Positions 32,696-40,834 of a stretch of DNA of 41,001 nucleotides are shown one piece after another; position 1 is the stretch's first letter, and each line of letters begins with the position of its first letter. This DNA comes from an uncultured Streptococcus sp. GTDB taxonomy: Bacteria; Bacillota; Bacilli; Lactobacillales; Streptococcaceae. The stretch covers positions 1 through 41,001 of the forward strand of contig CABPWC010000003.1 in NCBI GenBank assembly GCA_902461025.1, read 5' to 3'. Position numbers and translations under genes: made by a program. The notes beneath the pieces were generated by a model that saw nothing but the letters and a program-made list of their open reading frames with translations, had not been told where the DNA came from and did not search any database.

Positions 32696-32836
32696 TCACT
32701 TTTTCTTGTTTTTGTTTAAAAACTGTTCTCTAAGGCTAGCTACTCGGTCTTTTTTATTGACTCCACCCTTCGAATGCTTTTCGTGGAATCGTTGGACCAA
32801 GGCCTTACCTTTATCGTCTAATTGATATTTTCCCAT
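32696..32836 (-). CDS. Small basic protein (46 aa) in the nrd operon
   Basis: An ORF of 46 codons, MGKYQLDDKGKALVQRFHEK at the start and REQFLNKNKKK at the end. AGAGATAGA precedes the ATG as a weak RBS. It fills the gap between nrdD (12 nt upstream) and the GNAT gene, and I recall a similar small ORF at this site in pneumococcus. Rich in Lys, Arg and Gln; no known domain; function unknown. Confidence 0.8.
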   Translation of the reverse strand: MGKYQLDDKGKALVQRFHEKHSKGGVNKKDRVASLREQFLNKNKKK

Positions 32837-32847
32837 TCTATCTCTTT

Positions 32848-35055
32848 CTAATTTCTTACTTCATGCCCTGTTGATTTAATAGTAGAGCCATTCATGTGTT
32901 TGACACGCGCAGCAATTTCCTTGTGGCGTCCATTAACCATCGGACGCGCTTGTGGGTTCCCAAGATAACCACAGGTCCGTTTAACCACGTCTACTGTTTT
33001 AGGATCATTATTCCCACAGTTAGGACAAGCAAATCCTCTCTCAGTAGGTTCAAAATCTCCTTCAAAATCACACTTGTAACAGCGGTCGATCGGAGTATTG
33101 GTTCCGAGATAACCTACACGGTCATAAGCATAGTCCCACACAGCTTCCAAAGCCTTTGGATTTTGTTGGAGAACTGGGTACTCGCAGTAGTGGATAAAGC
33201 CACCAGATGCACCCGCTTCTGGGTAGACTTTCTCAAAGTCCAATTTTTCAAAAGGTGTTGGATTTTTGCGGACATCATAATGGAAGGAATTTGTGTAGTA
33301 TTCTTTATCTGTAATATCCGGAATAGAGCCGAATTTCTCCGTATCCAAGCGACAGAAGCGGTCTGTCAAACTTTCAGACGGCGTTGAATAGATAGAGAAA
33401 TGGTAACCATATTGGTCAGACCATTCTTCTACTCGACGTTTCATATCGCGAATAATATCAAGAGTAAATTCTTTGGCTTCTGGATTATTTTCCCAATGAT
33501 TACCGAAGAATACTGTCGCTACTTCATAAAGTCCAATATAGCCCAGAGAAATAGTTGCACGACGATTCTTAAAGAGTTGATCAACACTCTCTTCTTTTCC
33601 AAGACGACGTCCGAAGGCTCCATATTGATAAAGAATTGGTGCATTAGCTGGAGTGGCTTCCTTGGTTCTTTCCACACGGTAAACCAAGGCATCTTCCGCG
33701 ATGTTCATGCGCTCATTGAAGATTTCCCAGAACTTGTTCATGTCGCCTTCGGATTCAAGGGCGATACGAGGAAGATTGACTGTCACGACCCCTAGGTTCA
33801 TACGGCCCGAATTGACTTCTACTCCATTTTCATCCTTCCATCCTTGAAGGAATGAACGGCATCCCATCGGAACTTTGAAAGAACCAGTCAACTCGACAAT
33901 CTTATCATAAGACAAGACATCCGGGTACATGCGCTTAGTTGCACACTCAAGAGCCAACTGCTTGATGTCGTAGTTAGGTGAGCCTTCCTCTAAGTTAAGA
34001 CCTCTTTTAAGAGTAAAGATGAGTTTAGGGAAGATGGCTGTACGGTGTTCTGAACCAAGCCCCTTGATACGAATGTTCAGGATTGCCTTTTGAATTTCAC
34101 GTTCAAAACGACTGGTTCCTAGACCAAAACCAAGGGAAGTAAATGGCGTTTGCCCATTTGATGTAAAGAGGGTATTAATCTCGTACTCTAGAGATTGCAT
34201 GGCATCGTAGATGTCTTTTTGGGTTTTCTTCCAGGCATATTCTTGGCGCTTGTCAGGCAAAACCCATTCCTCCGCATCCTTGAGGTGCTTTTGGTAATTT
34301 TTCTCTGCATAAGGAGCCAAAACTTCATCAATACGGTCTGCTGAACAGCCTCCATACTGACTTGATGCGACGTTTGCGATGATTTGTGAAATCTGCGCTG
34401 TCGCAGTTTGGATAGACTTGGGACTCTCTACCTCAGCATTTCCAATCTTAAAACCATTTTCCAACATACCCTTGAAATCAATCAAACAGCAGTTAGTCAT
34501 AGGGGTATAGGGACTGTAGTCCAAATCATGATAGTGGATATCCCCTTTTTGATGGGCATTAGCCACATGTTTAGGAAGCATTTGAAGTCCGATGGATTTC
34601 CCAACAATCCCTGCCGTCAAATCACGCTGGGTATTAAAAACATCACTATCCTTATTGGCATTTTCATTGACAACCGCCTGATCTTTATTGAGAAGTTTAT
34701 GAATACTAAAGTTGATATCTGTCGCTTTTGAGCGCTCAAAATCCCTTTGAGTCCGATAGGTGATATACTCCTCAGCCAGAGCGTATTCTTTAGCTTCCAA
34801 CAATTCGTGTTCTACGATATTTTGGATTTCATAGATTTTTACACCTTGTGGGAAACGGCTATGAATCTCTTCGACGATACGTTCAACTAGGGTACTAAGT
34901 CGTTTTTCAACCAAAGGGGTTACATCCATAACCTTTTCAGCAGCCTTATGAAGCGCTTTATCAATCTTGTCTACATCAAAAATTACACGTCTGCCGTCAC
35001 GTTTTTCGACGAATAAAGTCGGATCAGGGACAGCCTTCTCTTCCAATACAATCAT
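32848..35055 (-). CDS. nrdD: Anaerobic (class III) ribonucleoside-triphosphate reductase
   Basis: A 735-residue glycyl-radical enzyme making dNTPs without oxygen. An N-terminal ATP cone starts with VEKRDGRRVIFDVDKID. The catalytic body has KGMLENGFKIGNAEVESPKS. A C-terminal zinc site uses CYKC and CPNC. The glycyl-radical loop is RTCGYLG (Gly about residue 705). Start at the ATG 35055 with AAAGGG upstream; a TTG two codons earlier is less likely. First gene of nrdD-ORF-GNAT-nrdG. Confidence 0.97.
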   Translation of the reverse strand: MIVLEEKAVPDPTLFVEKRDGRRVIFDVDKIDKALHKAAEKVMDVTPLVEKRLSTLVERIVEEIHSRFPQGVKIYEIQNIVEHELLEAKEYALAEEYITYRTQRDFERSKATDINFSIHKLLNKDQAVVNENANKDSDVFNTQRDLTAGIVGKSIGLQMLPKHVANAHQKGDIHYHDLDYSPYTPMTNCCLIDFKGMLENGFKIGNAEVESPKSIQTATAQISQIIANVASSQYGGCSADRIDEVLAPYAEKNYQKHLKDAEEWVLPDKRQEYAWKKTQKDIYDAMQSLEYEINTLFTSNGQTPFTSLGFGLGTSRFEREIQKAILNIRIKGLGSEHRTAIFPKLIFTLKRGLNLEEGSPNYDIKQLALECATKRMYPDVLSYDKIVELTGSFKVPMGCRSFLQGWKDENGVEVNSGRMNLGVVTVNLPRIALESEGDMNKFWEIFNERMNIAEDALVYRVERTKEATPANAPILYQYGAFGRRLGKEESVDQLFKNRRATISLGYIGLYEVATVFFGNHWENNPEAKEFTLDIIRDMKRRVEEWSDQYGYHFSIYSTPSESLTDRFCRLDTEKFGSIPDITDKEYYTNSFHYDVRKNPTPFEKLDFEKVYPEAGASGGFIHYCEYPVLQQNPKALEAVWDYAYDRVGYLGTNTPIDRCYKCDFEGDFEPTERGFACPNCGNNDPKTVDVVKRTCGYLGNPQARPMVNGRHKEIAARVKHMNGSTIKSTGHEVRN

Positions 35056-35097
35056 ATCCAAACCCTTTTCTTAAATATAATATTGATTCTAAAAAGT

Positions 35098-35125
35098 ATT
35101 ATATCACTAAAAAAATAAAAATCAA
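35098..35125 (-). promoter_or_regulatory. nrdD promoter
   Basis: Minus strand -35 TTGATT (35120-35125), 16-bp spacer, extended -10 TGATATAAT (hexamer 35098-35103). Confidence 0.8.
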
Positions 35126-35176
35126 TATCTTGTGTCAAAAAATAAAAATTTTTTAAAATTACACAAGATATTGATA
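35120..35176. promoter_or_regulatory. Paired NrdR-like boxes, also forming the terminator of the Ccs4-like gene
   Basis: Two copies of ACACAAGATATTGAT-T/A in opposite orientation (35120-35135 and 35161-35176), 25 nt apart. Each matches the NrdR box ACACWATATATWGTGT at 13 or 12 of 16 positions. The proximal copy covers the nrdD -35, as expected for a repressor. The same inverted repeat is a 15-bp stem on the minus strand followed by TTTTTATTTTTTT, so it can also terminate transcription from the gene upstream. Confidence 0.7.
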
Positions 35177-35180
35177 GTTT

Positions 35181-36731
35181 TTATTTTAATTTATAGAGTT
35201 TAAAATCTTTGAATTCACTTTGAACCGCTTGATAATTTTCAGCTAAGAGCTGCTCAACTTCTGTCCATAGACTTGTTTTTGTATTCACTACAATCATCTT
35301 TGGTTGATTATCTCTCAGATCATTAACAAGTTTGGTACGATTTTCACCAAGTCCTGTATGCAATCTAGGCGAAAGCAACTGACTCGCAGCTAAACGTTCA
35401 CTAGCCTTATAACTACTTGTCAGATTATCCCAAACATAGATACGATCTGTAGCTTGAGTTTCCCCTTTGACCTTGGTTTCGATGGCTGTACGTTCTTGAT
35501 ATAGTTCTGCATGAAGTAAATATCGTGATACTACAGGTGCTAAGAATAGGTAAGCAAGAGCTAAAATTGGTAGATAGGCATTCCCTTTTACAAAAGCTCC
35601 CCATACCGAAGTTTCTTCTCTAGATCGTCTACGACGATTGGCTCCTTCTGGTTTCTCTGTACGAATCCCAGCCAGTAAAAGAAGAGACAAGAAAGGAAGT
35701 AACTCCACCATACGACTGCCGTGGATTTGGTCTGTAGAAAAAATTTCTAAAACTAATACCAAAATGACAGCTATTGAAGCAGTGATTGATAAGACTGATT
35801 GCTTCAATGGTTTAGATTGGAAGAGGCCTGTAAATGCCATCGTCAACGCTCCAAGAGCAATGGCTAACAATCCATAGAAAAGGATGTTGTCTAGCAATCC
35901 CGGGTTAGACGTAAAGTTCAAACTATCTACTGGGTAGAGTATTTGACTAATCGCATTTCCAAAACTACCTTTATAAACCGTGTAGTAGCCAATTGGATAA
36001 AAGAAAATTGAAAAACCAAGGCCCGCAGCAAAAAATTGATAGACACCATGAGTCAATTTGTTGCGACCGACATTAAAAGCTGTTACTGCAAGAAACAAGA
36101 CGAATGCATACAAGGTTGTAACCAAAGGTGCAAAGAAAAATGCTAGAGCCAAGCTAGCTCCAATACGTAAGAAACCCCTATCTTGGTTTGGTTCTGCCAA
36201 ATAAGCCGTCACTAAACTTAGAGCATAAAACAAGAATGGGAGAGCAAGAATAGTTGCATAGCCACCACCAAAGCTAAGAGCACTAGCTAGGATATAAAAG
36301 ACTGTCAATACTTGTTGTGATTGTTTATTTTGTTCCGTCAGATTGTAAGCTGAAGGAAAAAGAAAGAATCCGGCACCTACTAAAGCTAACCAATTAAAGA
36401 CGGCAAACAAAATACTTCCCTGGGTTACATACTGTAAAAAGTAATAGAGGATACCACTCGTTCCAAAATAATCTGTGTAGACGTCGCCGCTCTGATGCAT
36501 AGCCCATCCAATATAAAAATCCTGGGACTGCTCAGGACTTATTAATCCTAAGAAGGGGAGGATTACGGACACAAAGACCACTAGAGTACTCAAAATGAGG
36601 ATATTAAAAAATGGTAAGCGGGCAGGTTGACGAGTCTCAATCTCGAGTTGTTCCTCATTCTCTACTGGAGCATCATGACTCCCCATCCAAGTTGGAGTTG
36701 GTTCGTCTTCTAATCTACCATATACACTCAT
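35181..36731 (-). CDS. Polytopic membrane protein, GT-C-like; probable competence-induced Ccs4
   Basis: A 516-residue protein: ~40-residue cytoplasmic tail (PTPTWMGS, acidic), about 11-12 transmembrane helices, and a ~110-residue soluble C-terminus. The first outside loop, SGDVYTDYFGTSGILYYFL, resembles the GT-C/PMT glycosyltransferase pattern (G-x-YxDxxxxxGxxxY), but no catalytic DE pair was identified. I recall a competence-induced protein Ccs4 beside nrdD in pneumococcus and think this is its orthologue; that is from memory. It follows the 44-aa ORF. The function in competence is not known. Confidence 0.65.
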   Translation of the reverse strand: MSVYGRLEDEPTPTWMGSHDAPVENEEQLEIETRQPARLPFFNILILSTLVVFVSVILPFLGLISPEQSQDFYIGWAMHQSGDVYTDYFGTSGILYYFLQYVTQGSILFAVFNWLALVGAGFFLFPSAYNLTEQNKQSQQVLTVFYILASALSFGGGYATILALPFLFYALSLVTAYLAEPNQDRGFLRIGASLALAFFFAPLVTTLYAFVLFLAVTAFNVGRNKLTHGVYQFFAAGLGFSIFFYPIGYYTVYKGSFGNAISQILYPVDSLNFTSNPGLLDNILFYGLLAIALGALTMAFTGLFQSKPLKQSVLSITASIAVILVLVLEIFSTDQIHGSRMVELLPFLSLLLLAGIRTEKPEGANRRRRSREETSVWGAFVKGNAYLPILALAYLFLAPVVSRYLLHAELYQERTAIETKVKGETQATDRIYVWDNLTSSYKASERLAASQLLSPRLHTGLGENRTKLVNDLRDNQPKMIVVNTKTSLWTEVEQLLAENYQAVQSEFKDFKLYKLK

Positions 36732-36760
36732 ACATTCTCTCCTATATTTTAATTTGTTCT

Positions 36761-36789
36761 AGTATATCAAAAAGTCTAGTTCTTGTCAG
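36761..36789 (-). promoter_or_regulatory. Internal sigma-A promoter ahead of the Ccs4-like gene
   Basis: Minus strand -35 CTGACA (36784-36789), 17-bp spacer, -10 TATACT (36761-36766), lying across the end of the 44-aa ORF. It would give basal expression independent of the upstream cin-box. Confidence 0.65.
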
Positions 36790-36910
36790 CTTGTGACGGA
36801 TGTTTACACAATTTTTCAGACAAGGAAGCAAAGCGTTCGACCTCATAAAAACGGTGATATAAAGCTTTTTTATAGTGAGCTAAAAAAGTTTTTTCTTCTA
36901 CTGTGAGCAC
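36776..36910 (-). CDS. Small protein (44 aa) upstream of the Ccs4-like gene
   Basis: GTG-started ORF (36908-36910), (M)LTVEEKTFLAHYKKALYHR to CKHPSQADKN, with AAGGAGG 7 nt before the start. Amphipathic and basic in its first half; no known domain. Probably the first gene of the competence-responsive operon. It ends 44 nt before the downstream ATG. Confidence 0.75.
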   Translation of the reverse strand: MLTVEEKTFLAHYKKALYHRFYEVERFASLSEKLCKHPSQADKN

Positions 36911-36932
36911 TATCGTTCCTCCTTTTCTTTTT

Positions 36933-36940
36933 TATTCGGA
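36933..36940 (-). promoter_or_regulatory. Near cin-box (ComX promoter) for the Ccs4-like operon
   Basis: Minus strand TCCGAATA, one mismatch from the ComX cin-box TACGAATA, preceded by a T-rich tract (TTTTTCTTCTTTT), as in late competence promoters. It sits 9 nt upstream of the AAGGAGG of the 44-aa ORF. Confidence 0.65.
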
Positions 36941-36954
36941 AAAAGAAGAAAAAT

Positions 36955-36989
36955 CTAAAAAAGCTGAATTCTCTTTTTGAGAATTCAGC
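36955..36989 (-). terminator. mnmG terminator
   Basis: Minus strand GCTGAATTCTC / GAGAATTCAGC (11 bp, 5-nt loop) followed by TTTTTT. Confidence 0.9.
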
Positions 36990-36998
36990 CTTTTGTTT

Positions 36999-38915
36999 TT
37001 AATCAGCTTTCTTTTCTAAATTTTTTGAAATACTTCGATTTTTACCTTCCAGATAGACCATGAGAATGGAAATATCTGCTGGGTTCACACCTGAAATACG
37101 GCTAGCTTGGCCGATGGTTTCTGGATTGATGAGCTTGAACTTCTGACGAGCTTCAGTCGCGATAGAGTCAATATCATCCCAGTCAAGATTCGCTGGAATC
37201 CGTTTTTCTTCCATGCGTTTCATCTTGGCAACCTGATCCATGGCTTTTGAGATATAGCCTTCGTACTTGATTTCTGTTTCAATCAATTCGATAATCTTGT
37301 CATCTAACTCTTCAGCAGCAGGTCCGATGAAAGCCACCACATCTTGGTAAGAGACTTCTGGGCGACGAAGGAATTCCTTGGCTGTCACCGCATCTGTCAA
37401 TGGCTTGAACCCCATCTCCTCAACCTTAGCATTTGTTTCCTTGACTGGCTTGAGTTTGATGCTGTCTAAACGCTTCATTTCATTTTCAAATTGATTTTTC
37501 TTGATTTCAAAACGAGCCCAACGTTCATCATCAACAAGCCCAATCTCGCGCCCCATCTCAGTCAAACGCATATCGGCATTGTCATGACGGAGGATGAGGC
37601 GGTATTCAGCACGACTTGTCAAGAGACGGTAAGGTTCAATGGTCCCCTTAGTTACCAAGTCATCAATCATCACTCCGATATAACCGTCGCTTCGTTTCAG
37701 AATTAACTCAGGCTTGCCTTGGATTTTCAGCGCTGCGTTGATACCCGCGATAATCCCTTGACCAGCAGCTTCTTCATATCCAGACGTTCCATTTGTCTGG
37801 CCAGCAGTGAAAAGACCTGAGATTTTCTTGGTTTCAAGCGTTGCACGCAATTGATGAGGCAAGACCATGTCGTACTCGATAGCATAACCTGTACGCATCA
37901 TCTCTGCATTTTCCAAACCTTTGATAGAATGAACCAAGTCACGTTGGACATCCTCAGGAAGACTAGTTGAAAGTCCTTGGACATAAACTTCTTCTGTGTT
38001 TCGTCCTTCTGGCTCAAGGAAAAGCTGGTGACGTTCCTTGTCTGCAAAACGCACAATCTTGTCCTCAATCGACGGACAGTAACGAGGTCCCACTCCCTTA
38101 ACCACACCTGTAAACATAGGCGCACGGTGGAGGTTGTTTTGGATAATCTCATGACTGGTACCATTGGTGTAGGTTAACCAGCATGGAACTTGGTCTTTAA
38201 CATAATCTTCATCACGTGAAGTGTAAGAGAAGTGATTTGGTGTTTCATCTCCTGGCTGAATCTCTGTCACATCATAGTTGATGGAGGAAGCCTTGACACG
38301 TGGAGGCGTTCCTGTCTTGAAACGACCGATTTCAAGTCCAAGTTCCTTGAGATTGTCAGCAAGGTTTATAGAAGCTAGGCTGTGGTTTGGCCCTGATGAG
38401 TACTTGAGATCTCCGATGATGATTTCCCCACGGAGGGCTGTCCCTGTGGTCACGATAACAGCCTTGGCAGCATACTCTTGATGGGTCGCTGTACGAACAC
38501 CGACAACCTTGCCATCTTCCACCAAAATCTCATCAATCATGGTTTGACGAAGGGTTAGATTCTCTTGATTTTCAACTGTCTTGCGCATTTCCTTAGAGTA
38601 AAGTTCCTTATCAGCCTGCGCACGAAGGGCACGGACAGCTGGTCCCTTCCCAGTGTTGAGCATCTTCATCTGGATGTAAGTCTTGTCAATGGTCTTAGCC
38701 ATTTCGCCACCAAGGGCATCTACCTCACGCACGACAATCCCCTTGGCAGAACCACCAATAGACGGATTACATGGCATGAAAGCCAACATTTCAATGTTGA
38801 TAGTCGCAAGCAAGACCTTGCAGCCCATACGGCTCGCAGCTAGGGAAGCTTCGACCCCCGCATGTCCCGCACCGATTACAATAATATCGTATTCTTCCGT
38901 AAAATTATAAGTCAT
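36999..38915 (-). CDS. mnmG: tRNA uridine-5-carboxymethylaminomethyl modification enzyme MnmG (GidA)
   Basis: A 638-residue FAD protein that with MnmE builds cmnm5 on U34 of certain tRNAs. N-terminal Rossmann motif VIGAGHAGVEAS, substrate-site motifs PCNPSIGGSAKGIVVREVDALGG (core) and GTPPR, then TSGYEEAAGQG and the helical C-terminus that binds MnmE and tRNA. Eight nt after the Nudix gene. Full family length. Confidence 0.97.
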   Translation of the reverse strand: MTYNFTEEYDIIVIGAGHAGVEASLAASRMGCKVLLATINIEMLAFMPCNPSIGGSAKGIVVREVDALGGEMAKTIDKTYIQMKMLNTGKGPAVRALRAQADKELYSKEMRKTVENQENLTLRQTMIDEILVEDGKVVGVRTATHQEYAAKAVIVTTGTALRGEIIIGDLKYSSGPNHSLASINLADNLKELGLEIGRFKTGTPPRVKASSINYDVTEIQPGDETPNHFSYTSRDEDYVKDQVPCWLTYTNGTSHEIIQNNLHRAPMFTGVVKGVGPRYCPSIEDKIVRFADKERHQLFLEPEGRNTEEVYVQGLSTSLPEDVQRDLVHSIKGLENAEMMRTGYAIEYDMVLPHQLRATLETKKISGLFTAGQTNGTSGYEEAAGQGIIAGINAALKIQGKPELILKRSDGYIGVMIDDLVTKGTIEPYRLLTSRAEYRLILRHDNADMRLTEMGREIGLVDDERWARFEIKKNQFENEMKRLDSIKLKPVKETNAKVEEMGFKPLTDAVTAKEFLRRPEVSYQDVVAFIGPAAEELDDKIIELIETEIKYEGYISKAMDQVAKMKRMEEKRIPANLDWDDIDSIATEARQKFKLINPETIGQASRISGVNPADISILMVYLEGKNRSISKNLEKKAD

Positions 38916-38923
38916 TTTCTCTC

Positions 38924-39379
38924 CTATTCTTCAAGGTGAATGTGTCTTAGTTGCCCGTCCCAATCTGGCAGGGCTGTTTTTAAAAAGGCTGGAACTAGTT
39001 GGAAATCCTCAAGCTTGTCCAAGTCAATCCACTCACAGGGTTGCCTTTTCTCATCTTCCTGCATGGTCAATGGGGCGTCCTCAAGTAAGTCTACCAGATA
39101 ATGAAACTCGATGTTGTGATAGGAAACACCGTCCTGTTCAAAACGATTTTCAACCACAAAAGCTAGCTGACCAGCCTGAGCTTTAACACCCAGTTCTTCC
39201 CTCACTTCGCGGACTACCGCATCTTCCGTTCTCTCATTGACTTGAATAGCGCCGCCAATGGTGTAATACTTGTCCTTATCTTTGGTGACTAGTAGCTTGC
39301 GGTTTTGAAGAATCAAAGCAGTCGCCCGAACGCCAAAAACCGTATTCCCCACTTTTGTCCGAAAGTCTTGCTGAGTCAT
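38924..39379 (-). CDS. Nudix hydrolase (MutT-like)
   Basis: A 151-residue protein starting MTQQDFRTKVGNTVFG. The Nudix box GGAIQVNERTEDAVVREVRE-ELGV fits GX5EX7REUXEEXGU. Substrate unknown. AAGGA lies 5 nt before the chosen ATG. In related streptococci it is also found between mnmA and mnmG. The ~105-nt leader contains a GCAGG / CCTGC hairpin. Confidence 0.93.
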   Translation of the reverse strand: MTQQDFRTKVGNTVFGVRATALILQNRKLLVTKDKDKYYTIGGAIQVNERTEDAVVREVREELGVKAQAGQLAFVVENRFEQDGVSYHNIEFHYLVDLLEDAPLTMQEDEKRQPCEWIDLDKLEDFQLVPAFLKTALPDWDGQLRHIHLEE

Positions 39380-39490
39380 TCTTGTCCTTTCCCTTAAACG
39401 ACACAAAAACAGTCAAAACTCGTAAGAAGTGCAGGACAAAAAAGCCTGCAACATCCATGAGCTTTGACCATCATTTCTATTGCTTTTATT

Positions 39491-39518
39491 ATTGTAGCAA
39501 ATTGAGAACATTTGTCAA
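39491..39518 (-). promoter_or_regulatory. Promoter of the Nudix-mnmG unit
   Basis: Minus strand -35 TTGACA (39513-39518), 16-bp spacer, extended -10 TGCTACAAT (hexamer 39491-39496), starting immediately after the mnmA stop codon. Confidence 0.82.
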
Positions 39519-39519
39519 T

Positions 39520-40641
39520 CTAAATGTACTGACAAACCTTGCCATCACGGTAAGCATTATCAATCAAACCGCCACCGAGACACTCTTCACCGTCGTAAAA
39601 GACAACTGCCTGTCCTGGTGTAATGGCGCGTTGTGGTTCCGCAAAAATAACTTCTGCCTTGTCTCCTTTGACATGAACAGTCACCTTGGAGTCAGGCTGA
39701 CGGTAGCGGAATTTAGCCGTGCATTCTAGCGTAAATTCCTCTGGCATATCACGAGTAAAGTGGACCTGACTGGCTTCTAAGCTGGTTGACATGAGCGAAT
39801 CATGGTAGAAGCCTTGGCCGACATAGAGGATATTCTTGCTTAGGTCTTTTCCGACAACGAACCACGGCGCATTGTCACCGCCGTGTTGTCCACCTATACC
39901 GAGTCCGCCACGCTGACCGATCGTATAGTACATCAGACCAGCATGCTCACCCATATCGCGACCATCCACAGTCATCATTCGACCAGGCTGAGCTGGTAGG
40001 TAGTTGCTGAGAAATTCTTTAAAGTTCTTTTCTCCGATAAAGCAAATCCCTGTCGAATCTTTCTTCTTAGCAGTCGCAAGGCCTGCTTCTTCTGCTAGTT
40101 TGCGAACTTCAGGCTTTTCCAAATGTCCCAATGGGAACATAGTCTTTTGTAATTGTTCTTGTGAAAGTTGGCTGAGGAAATAGGTCTGGTCTTTGCCATT
40201 GTCCACGCCACGAAGCATGTGAACGATGCCATCCTCATCACGCGCCACACGGGCATAGTGCCCAGTTGCCACATAGTCTGCACCCAAGGTCATCGCATAG
40301 TCCAAAAAGGCCTTAAACTTGATTTCCTTGTTACACATTACATCTGGATTTGGCGTGCGTCCTGCACGGTATTCCGCTAGGAAATACTCAAAAACGCGGT
40401 CCCAGTACTCTTTTTCAAAATTGACAGAGTAGTAAGGAATGCCAAGTTGGTCTGCTACCGCAGCCACATCCTTGTAATCTTCGGTCGCCGTACAGACGCC
40501 GCTTTCATCTGTGTCGTCCCAGTTCTTCATGAAGATACCGATCACATCGTAGCCCTGTTCCTTGAGAAGAAGAGCCGTCACCGACGAATCGACACCACCA
40601 CTCATCCCCACGACAACACGTGTTTTAGAGTTATCACTCAT
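39520..40641 (-). CDS. mnmA: tRNA-specific 2-thiouridylase MnmA
   Basis: A 373-residue enzyme adding sulphur to C2 of U34 in tRNA-Lys, -Glu and -Gln. PP-loop VVGMSGGVDSSVTALLL at the N-terminus, first catalytic Cys in MCNKEIKF, second in STGICFIGE. The start at 40641 has GGGAG 7 nt upstream. MnmA and MnmG act on the same wobble uridine, which explains their proximity. Confidence 0.97.
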   Translation of the reverse strand: MSDNSKTRVVVGMSGGVDSSVTALLLKEQGYDVIGIFMKNWDDTDESGVCTATEDYKDVAAVADQLGIPYYSVNFEKEYWDRVFEYFLAEYRAGRTPNPDVMCNKEIKFKAFLDYAMTLGADYVATGHYARVARDEDGIVHMLRGVDNGKDQTYFLSQLSQEQLQKTMFPLGHLEKPEVRKLAEEAGLATAKKKDSTGICFIGEKNFKEFLSNYLPAQPGRMMTVDGRDMGEHAGLMYYTIGQRGGLGIGGQHGGDNAPWFVVGKDLSKNILYVGQGFYHDSLMSTSLEASQVHFTRDMPEEFTLECTAKFRYRQPDSKVTVHVKGDKAEVIFAEPQRAITPGQAVVFYDGEECLGGGLIDNAYRDGKVCQYI

Positions 40642-40667
40642 GGTAGTTCTCCCATCTATTCGTTTAT

Positions 40668-40709
40668 TCACGATTGAAGGTCGTGTTTGCTATCACGATT
40701 GAAGGTCGT
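40668..40709 (-). repeat. Tandem 17-bp repeat forming twin hairpins in the mnmA leader
   Basis: TCACGATTGAAGGTCGT occurs at 40668-40684 and 40693-40709 (25-bp period). On the mnmA strand each copy folds as (C)ACGA-CCTTCAA-TCGT(G), giving two short hairpins with identical loops between the start point and the mnmA RBS. Confidence 0.8.
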
Positions 40710-40722
40710 TTGAGCAGTTTTC

Positions 40723-40751
40723 ATTATAACATTCTTAGATAGAGAAGACAA
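40723..40751 (-). promoter_or_regulatory. mnmA promoter
   Basis: Minus strand -35 TTGTCT (40746-40751), 17-bp spacer, -10 TATAAT (40723-40728). Start point about 40716, leaving a ~75-nt leader. Confidence 0.85.
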
Positions 40752-40783
40752 GGAAGATGACAAGAAGTACTTTAAGGACATAC

Positions 40784-40808
40784 AAAAAACCGAGGCTATC
40801 CTCAGTTT
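40784..40808 (-). terminator. Terminator of the Apf-like gene
   Basis: Minus strand AAACTGAGG-ATAG-CCTCGGTTT (9 bp with one G-U), then TTT. Confidence 0.88.
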
Positions 40809-40834
40809 TTATCTTTTATTTTGCTAGTTAGTTC

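Noticed and set aside
39276..39458. 60-codon minus-strand ORF overlapping the Nudix start
   Set aside because: No ribosome-binding site, overlaps a conserved gene in another frame, and its first part is the Nudix leader.
40668..40709. Tandem repeat as the start of a CRISPR array
   Set aside because: Only two 17-bp copies with an 8-bp gap, no cas genes, and a position inside an mRNA leader.
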